A stretch of DNA of 64,000 nt from Erigeron canadensis (lineage: Eukaryota; Streptophyta; Magnoliopsida; Asterales; Asteraceae), in NCBI RefSeq assembly GCF_010389155.1, contig NC_057768.1:2912501-2976500 (forward strand), written 5' to 3'. A model generated the notes under the pieces. It had not been told where the DNA came from. It worked only from the letters and a program-made list of their open reading frames with translations, and did no database searches. The first letter of the stretch is position 1. Every line of letters starts with the position of its first letter. Positions 58,741 through 64,000 of this stretch are shown one piece after another. Position numbers and translations under genes: made by a program.

Positions 58741-59000
58741 TTATCCTCCTTTCCAATAGCTTCCAAATTTCTTGTGGATTATCGCTTCTGAAGATCCTTC
58801 TTCATAAAATGCCTCCCTCACTTGTTTGTTTAGCCCCATGTAATAGTGGTGTAAAATGGCGCGTGTAGGGGGCAAACCTTCCCATCTTTCGAGCTATGGT
58901 CTTCAACCTTTCCAAGGCTTCCACAAAATCTTCATTTTCCTTTGTTTAAATCCTTGAAATTGGTCTATTACCCCCTCTAAACCTCGATGTACCTAAAAGT
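58741..59000 (-). pseudogene. gag remnant of the Athila-like element
   Basis: The minus strand near 58950-58760 reads, with at least one frameshift, ENEDFVEALERLKTIARK and LNKQVREAFYEEGSSEAI, the pattern of a retrotransposon gag core. It is short, and the rest of gag-pol is absent. Confidence 0.5.
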
Positions 59001-59282
59001 CTAACACACCCGTGAAACATTCCATTTTATTGATAAAATAAAAGACAAAAATGACAAGACGAAAACGAAAACTAACCTAGAGTAACAAAAGAAAAATATT
59101 TTTGGATTTTTCAAATTTTTCGATTTTTATGGGTTTTTAGAATAATGGAAAATTAAAAGAACACCTATAGTAGAATAACCAAAAAGAAAATAAACTAATC
59201 CTAAAAAGACTAAGACTAACTCTTCCGTGTAGACACGAAAAAGCTCGAAATACCCTAACCTAACTAAATTCCTAAGTAGATA

Positions 59283-59301
59283 GTCCCTGGCAGCGGCGCC
59301 A
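59283..59301 (-). other. Primer-binding site of the Athila-like element
   Basis: On the minus strand TGGCGCCGCTGCCAGGGAC lies 6 nt after the end of the 5' LTR (59308). It is close to the TGGCGCCGTTGCCGGGGA-type site typical of Athila elements, where minus-strand DNA synthesis is primed. Confidence 0.8.
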
Positions 59302-59307
59302 AAAACT

Positions 59308-61343
59308 TGATGAACTAGAAGTTTAACTTATATTTTCCTAACAAGTTTTGAATTTATTTATTACAAGGTTAACTTCTCTACTACACCCACTCACGGGCAG
59401 TGGACCTGTTCTTTTATAGTATAGCAAATCGGTAAGACCAGGATCGTTCTCAGGGACTATGTTCTAAGAATGCAGCTAGGTGTAATTCTATGATTGTTGG
59501 GGGTTGTGACCGAGATGTCACCATGCTTAAACTAATAATAATAAAAGGCAAAGAATGACTATAATAATAAAACAGTTGGAAGCAGTTCACATGCCACATA
59601 GATCATCTACCATATTACTTATAACTGTTGAACGACTAATCATGACCAAGCTTCCTATCAAGTCCCCCGGTCTAAGTGGTTAAGATTCCTGTCAAGTCAT
59701 CTAACCCTTTAATTAAGCTTATAAGTTCTTAGCAGGATCAATAATTACGAGATCTATATGAATAAAAGTGTGCGGAATCAACAAATATTCATTATCAATG
59801 GAGGCAGTAAAATACACACATGAATATACAGAATTGAGATGATACAATATGTTACAACATGATAGACGAAATCATGAGGTAGCACCTTATGATCCTGGGA
59901 TGACCTAAGCGTCTAATCATTCGTCGACATCTCTAACCTAAGGACCTTTACATTTATAATGACATGACATAACACCGTAGTCTACATGGGCTGGGCTTCT
60001 TCATAAAATGGTCTTCCATGCACTTATGACCTCGCATCCCTGTGCAGGTCGTATTTTGCACCTAAAATACGAGCTCGCAAATCCTTGAGATCGTATTTCA
60101 GCCCTAACAGAATTCATATAGCAACGACCATAAATTGTACACCAAAACGTGCACTTACAAAACTTCATGTTAAGTCCCCTAATTAAGATTATAAACTAAG
60201 TCTGTTTTTATGACCTAACCTTTATAGGTTAACGAGATTTCTGTTAAGTCACCCAAGCAGTTTGGCTTCCTGTAAAGTCCCCAACCTACTTTAACTAGGT
60301 TAAACATAAAAACGGTTCAACAACTACAAGCAAACAATATCACTACATAGACATGATCACATTATCCAAGCAGATGCATATTAGTTTAGCTACCCATGAC
60401 AAGACAAATAAACCTAACAATCATTAATATAACTGAATCCATTCTAACACATGAACAAGTAAATAAGTCTTGCAAATAAGTATGCTAATGACAATAATAA
60501 AAGTAAAGGAAGATCAAACTATTACTAGGGAAATCGAAGTCACGCAGTCCGTATCCTTCTTGGCCGCTCCTTCGAATCAACACCACGAACCCTAATTAAT
60601 TTCACCTATTAATAATGATTTAAATGATGATTGTTGTTGAGAATTGATGCTTGATCTTCCGGATGATATGGAGGTGTTACGAGGGTTTATATCTGATGAA
60701 AATACCCTAGAACGGACCTTAAAGTCGCCTGGAGGAAGTGAGCTATGAATCTTACGGTTTAGGGGGGGTATTTATAGGTTTAATGAGAAACCCTAGATCT
60801 GGCTGATCTTCCCACGGCGATGGAGAAGTCCTAGTGGCGCTAGCTATCTCCCAGTTTCGTTGGTTAATGTTCTAGCTCAGCTGGTTAGCTCCCAGCTCCG
60901 CTGGTTGATGTTCCAGCTCCGCTGGTGATGTTCCAGCTCCGCTGGTTAGCTTCATGATGACTTCTAGCGGCGCTGGAGCTTTATGTGAGCGGTGCTGGTC
61001 CTGGAAATCAACAGGAAAGTTGTAGATCTTTCTCTCTCCTTTCCGTGGATAGCTTACTTGTTCGAAATGGTGTACGTATGAAGAAGTTATGCAAAAAATA
61101 CTATCACGTGGTCGTATGTTTGATGTTGGCCTCGAGTTCTTCATCTTCCGCTTGCTAGTCTTCGTCCAAAAGTCTGGTGGCTTCATGTTAAGTTGAGTAG
61201 ATACGTTTTGCTTCACTTGCATGCCTTGTGAACCTATCATAACATGTCATTTATTAAGTACCAAAAGTTCACATTTCTTAACTCATTTAAACATCAAAAC
61301 ACGACCTAATGATAGGAAATAATCACAAAATGGACGCTCATCA
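59308..61343 (-). repeat. 5' LTR of the Athila-like element, carrying a solo-LTR insertion
   Basis: 2036 bp in place against 1603 bp for its partner. Removing the 440-bp insertion and one 5-bp duplication leaves 1591 bp, so the two LTRs were about equal. The palindrome cluster (about 60805-60978) and shared block (61014-61101) match those of the left LTR. Confidence 0.82.
59720..60159 (-). mobile_element. Solo LTR inside the Athila 5' LTR (440 bp)
   Basis: The left Athila LTR reads TTAATTAAGCTTCCTGTTAA without it, giving the empty site. On the minus strand the insert runs from TGTAAGTGCACG to AAGAACTTATA, flanked by AAGCT (59715-59719) and AAACT (60160-60164), a 5-bp duplication with one transition. 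It contains a palindrome TCGTATTTTGCACCTAAAAT plus ACGAG near 60048, and a second, GACCTCGC...GCAGGTCG type, beside it. No coding capacity. Confidence 0.72.
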
Positions 61344-62542
61344 CACACCGACAGATGAAATTCAGAGCCAGCTTCCGTTTATAGCGATCTTTCAATCGCC
61401 GTTTGATTATAATCGCCCCGAACCCTCCATGCAATATCAAAGGCAGAATAACAGGGCAGGATCTTCGAGGCAGGAAGAACGAATCAACGAAGAACAACTC
61501 TTAGGAAACAGAGCATTGCTTGACAAGCCTTGGGGTATATAACAGACGACGAGGGGTGGGAAGAGCGTTAAACTTTGACAGCAAAACAGATGAGAGTGGG
61601 AGGTGGAGGACCAAGACGGAAGAGCAACTAGGAATAACGCACGCCATGCCCGAAGCTCAGGGTTGCTTCCTCGCCATAACGAAGGGCTCCCGAATTCGCG
61701 AAGGATGCGGGTTTCGCTTTCCCCAACCTGATAAGAGCCCCTAGGTCAAGGGCTAGAACCAGCAATATTGCCAGAATTCCAATTGTCACGGATTCGATGA
61801 TAGCAACTCCTCAAGGAATTCCCCCCGTACGATTACTATACACATTGGGGAATACCACCTTTAATGCCTCCAAGATATGGTCTAAGACCTCTGGGATTAC
61901 CTCGAAGCTACCTTATGGCTCAACCACAGCTTCCTGAGCCACAATCTGCACAGGCTACGACTAGAATAGGACTTCAATCAATGTTTCCTTTATGGAATCC
62001 AAACTACGGAGGGTATCCTTGGGGAGTCAATACCACTCAAGCATCAAAACTCAACACCGAAGGATTGAATGTCAACCAAGACTAGCTATTCCCCCTCGAA
62101 GATGAGTAGAATGTCTCACCTTTAGTTGAATGGATACAAAAGTACCCGCTGCCAAGAATATGAAGTGTCCATCCCACCTAGGGACATACGAAGGAAAGAC
62201 TGATCCGATGACTTCCTGCAATTATCAGAGGAGCAGCAACTATGCAACAATGGAATGACCCAGTAGCTTGTAAAGCCTTCGATTAGGTACTCAAAAGTGA
62301 CGCTAGGGAATAGTTTAACAATCTTCCGAAGGGATCGATAACTGGCTTCACTGATCTAAAAGAGAAATTCCGAGTACACTTCAGCAACAAAAGAAGCACA
62401 AGAAGACTCACATTGCGGCTCATAATATCAAACATGGATCGGAGGAAGGTACTAGGGCTTTCATAAATAGATACACCAATTAAACTCAGGGGATACCTAC
62501 TGTTGATTAAATAATCGCACTATGGCTCAACCGGAGGTGTCG

Positions 62543-63104
62543 TGTGGTTGGAGATGTTTTGTTGGCGATTCCATTCAGTCAGAGGGTTGAAAGACCGCTT
62601 AACGCCTATTATGTGTGATCCTAAGCCGTTTCATTCAACTTAGGGTTTATGGGGTTTTCTTAGGGTTTACTCGGAGGTTGAGTCAATGGGGGTTTTGTGA
62701 TTATTACGTATTGAATGTATGTTGTATATGATGATTGCCGTATGGCTCTTCCTCATTTATATAGAGGGTAGATAACTTGGAGAGAAGGGTAGAGAATTAA
62801 GGTAAATCTCTTCCTTCTTTGTGAATATCTTGTTTCCTTCTTGAGAAGATTTGTGGTAATCTTGTTACCTAGTCGTGTCCGAGTATATCGGAGCTTCGGT
62901 ATATGTTTAATAGGATTATCATGGGAAAGATCTTTATCGATGTTTAATAAGATTATCATGGGTATTTGCTACCTTTGGAGCTCCGGGATAATCATATTAT
63001 TGGATTTTAAGTTCTGTTATGGGCATATATACCTATTACCTGTACGAAGGTGGCTTTGTGTTCTACTTCTGCTTCGAGTTAGGAGCTAGAGCTCCGTATG
63101 GGTA
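62543..63104 (-). mobile_element. Solo LTR inserted in the Tat gag (about 562 bp)
   Basis: The gag frame is readable on both sides of this segment (ALWLN before, SPPTLEFQRISG after). On the minus strand the insert reads TACCCATACGGAGC to TCCAACCACA and has a TATA box CTATATAAATGAGG, followed by a CA/AACCCTAAG-rich part, as in gypsy LTRs. The proposed duplication TGTCG / TATCA matches at three of five positions, both differences being G to A, so the exact ends are tentative. Confidence 0.55.
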
Positions 63105-63502
63105 TATCACCACCTACCTTGGAATTTCAAAGGATATCAGGCCTCATCCATGGATGTCGAAGTAGAGCTCTTATTGAACATCTAGTAGAAAAGCTACCAG
63201 AGACTTTCAAAGATACAAAGGCCAAGGCTTACGCATGGCTTAACGCTAAGGATACTGCGGCTAATAGTATTGGAGGACCTACCAAGATGGGGAGTCCTCC
63301 GGAGATAAAAAAAAGCAAAGTTTGTTTAATAACAAAGATAGATGAATTAAGTACTCTCCGTATAGCAAGGAAGACAAAGGTAAGGAAAGGGCAATCCTTG
63401 AGGGCTTACCAAGACCCCAAGGGCGATCCTAGCGACGGAAAAAGTAGTAAAGACCTTCGCACCCCTCGAAGCTCAGCAACAAAACAAAGCAACCTGGTAT
63501 GA

Positions 63503-64000
63503 GGTGATCTAAGCTTTAGTTCATGAAAGATCAAGGAAAATGGGCGGAAAAAAAAGAAACGAAAAACGGGCAACGCCACCACTAGCCACTACTGGACTAG
63601 TGGCTGACCATCATCAAGTACCAAGAAGGTGAGCAAGACAACCCGACTTCTGAGGGGCACTGACTTGATACGAGAAAGACAAGATTGAAAGAGATAGATG
63701 AACCGAAGACAATTCTTTCGGGCGTGCCGATGCAAGATTTAATCGTCACATGTAGCAATGATACAAGGTCGATCCGACCCAAAAAAGGTGTGAAAAGTGC
63801 AAATGAAAATAGGAATTGTATTACAACATCCTTGGTTAACAAAAGCACGTCAGCCACCACAAGTGATTTTTGTAGGCATAAAGAGTTCCATGGTGTTACA
63901 ACCAAGGAGTTCGTTCGATGCTATGGATGACGTAGATACTTAACACACGGAAAAGTTGAGTTCAAGATTCGCAGATATGAAGAATATATATATATAATAT
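63503..64000 (+). other. Decayed continuation of the Tat-like element
   Basis: Downstream of the gag remnant I see no long frame and no recognised protease, RT or 3' LTR before the window ends. It ends in a short TATATA tract. Confidence 0.4.

Larger units (their letters stand above)
52626..61343 (-). mobile_element. Athila-like Ty3/Gypsy retrotransposon, non-autonomous
   Basis: Direct LTRs at 52626-54228 and 59308-61343 are bracketed by a perfect 5-bp duplication CACAC (52621-52625 and 61344-61348). Minus orientation is fixed by a purine tract GTGTGGGGGTA beside the left LTR (54231-54241) and by a primer-binding site TGGCGCCGCTGCCAGGGA beside the right LTR (59283-59301). That site is close to the tRNA-Asp-type PBS used by Athila elements. 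The LTR has TGATGA...TCATCA ends. The 5-kb interior holds a gag remnant and unrecognised frames; no RT or integrase was recognised. It is inserted in the gag of the Tat-like element at 51943. Confidence 0.85.
52544..63502 (+). pseudogene. gag of the second Tat-like element, split by two insertions
   Basis: A start-like ACCATGTCGACC at 52541 opens a short frame. The host sequence then breaks at 52625 for the Athila-like insertion and resumes at 61349. Further gag follows in several frames: SPLVEWIQKYPLP near 62122, VACKAF and NLPKGSITGFTDLKEKFRVH near 62270-62375. At about 62542 a solo LTR interrupts, and gag resumes near 63105 with SPPTLEFQRISGLIHGCRSR and KAYAWLNAKDTA. The two Tat gags in this window share WIQxYPLP, PSHLGTY and PVACxxF. 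Several stops and frameshifts are present in addition to the insertions, so it is dead. Confidence 0.6.

Overview
The window is nuclear DNA of a flowering plant. It is AT-rich, its protein-coding genes are split by GT-AG introns, and most of its length is transposable elements of plant type. A long gag-like reading frame at 46-51 kb resembles retroelement proteins I associate with Asteraceae, so a composite-family eudicot is my best guess. That guess is inference.

Genes sit at the left end. The last exon of an unrecognised gene lies at 59-274 (+). An intact single-exon PR-1-like CAP protein gene lies at 3732-4238 (+). Converging on it is an 11-exon gene at 8485-4622 (-) that splices to a 598-residue protein with an N-terminal MIP1-type leucine zipper and a C-terminal DUF547 domain. 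Two exons of a possible small gene lie at 22.6-23.25 kb (+).

The rest is mobile DNA, and many boundaries can be read directly from target-site duplications (TSDs). There are hAT-type miniature elements at 2828, 22722, 39894 and 45042, with a likely remnant at 6663. A Mutator-like hairpin element lies at 10928, a CACTA-like foldback at 12205 and a possible Harbinger-like miniature at 24943. tRNA-derived SINEs lie at 13390, 23621, 23960 and 27465. Helitrons lie at 9473, 34932, 38175 and 44747, with further probable ends at 35463 and 37671.

The LTR retroelements are nested. At 14589-21425 three apparent solo LTRs sit one inside another (2104, 2621 and 2102 bp once insertions are removed), each with its own 5-bp TSD. 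The innermost and outermost belong to the same family. At 28131-34522 is a complete Tat-like Ty3/Gypsy element on the minus strand that keeps gag and protease remnants, has no recognisable RT or integrase, and carries an antisense 'gypsy-type transposon' reading frame. At 45.9-51.4 kb is a 5'-truncated element with a long, broken gag-like frame and one 253-bp LTR. From 51943 to the window end a Tat-like element has been split by an Athila-like element (52626-61343). One Athila LTR contains a further 440-bp solo LTR, and the Tat gag is broken again by a 562-bp solo LTR.

The most unusual signal is shared across these unrelated retroelements. Each carries a cluster of short palindromes (about 10-25 bp) whose sequence is specific to the element but whose form is the same. 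In two families the cluster lies beside a shared block of about 65-90 bp.
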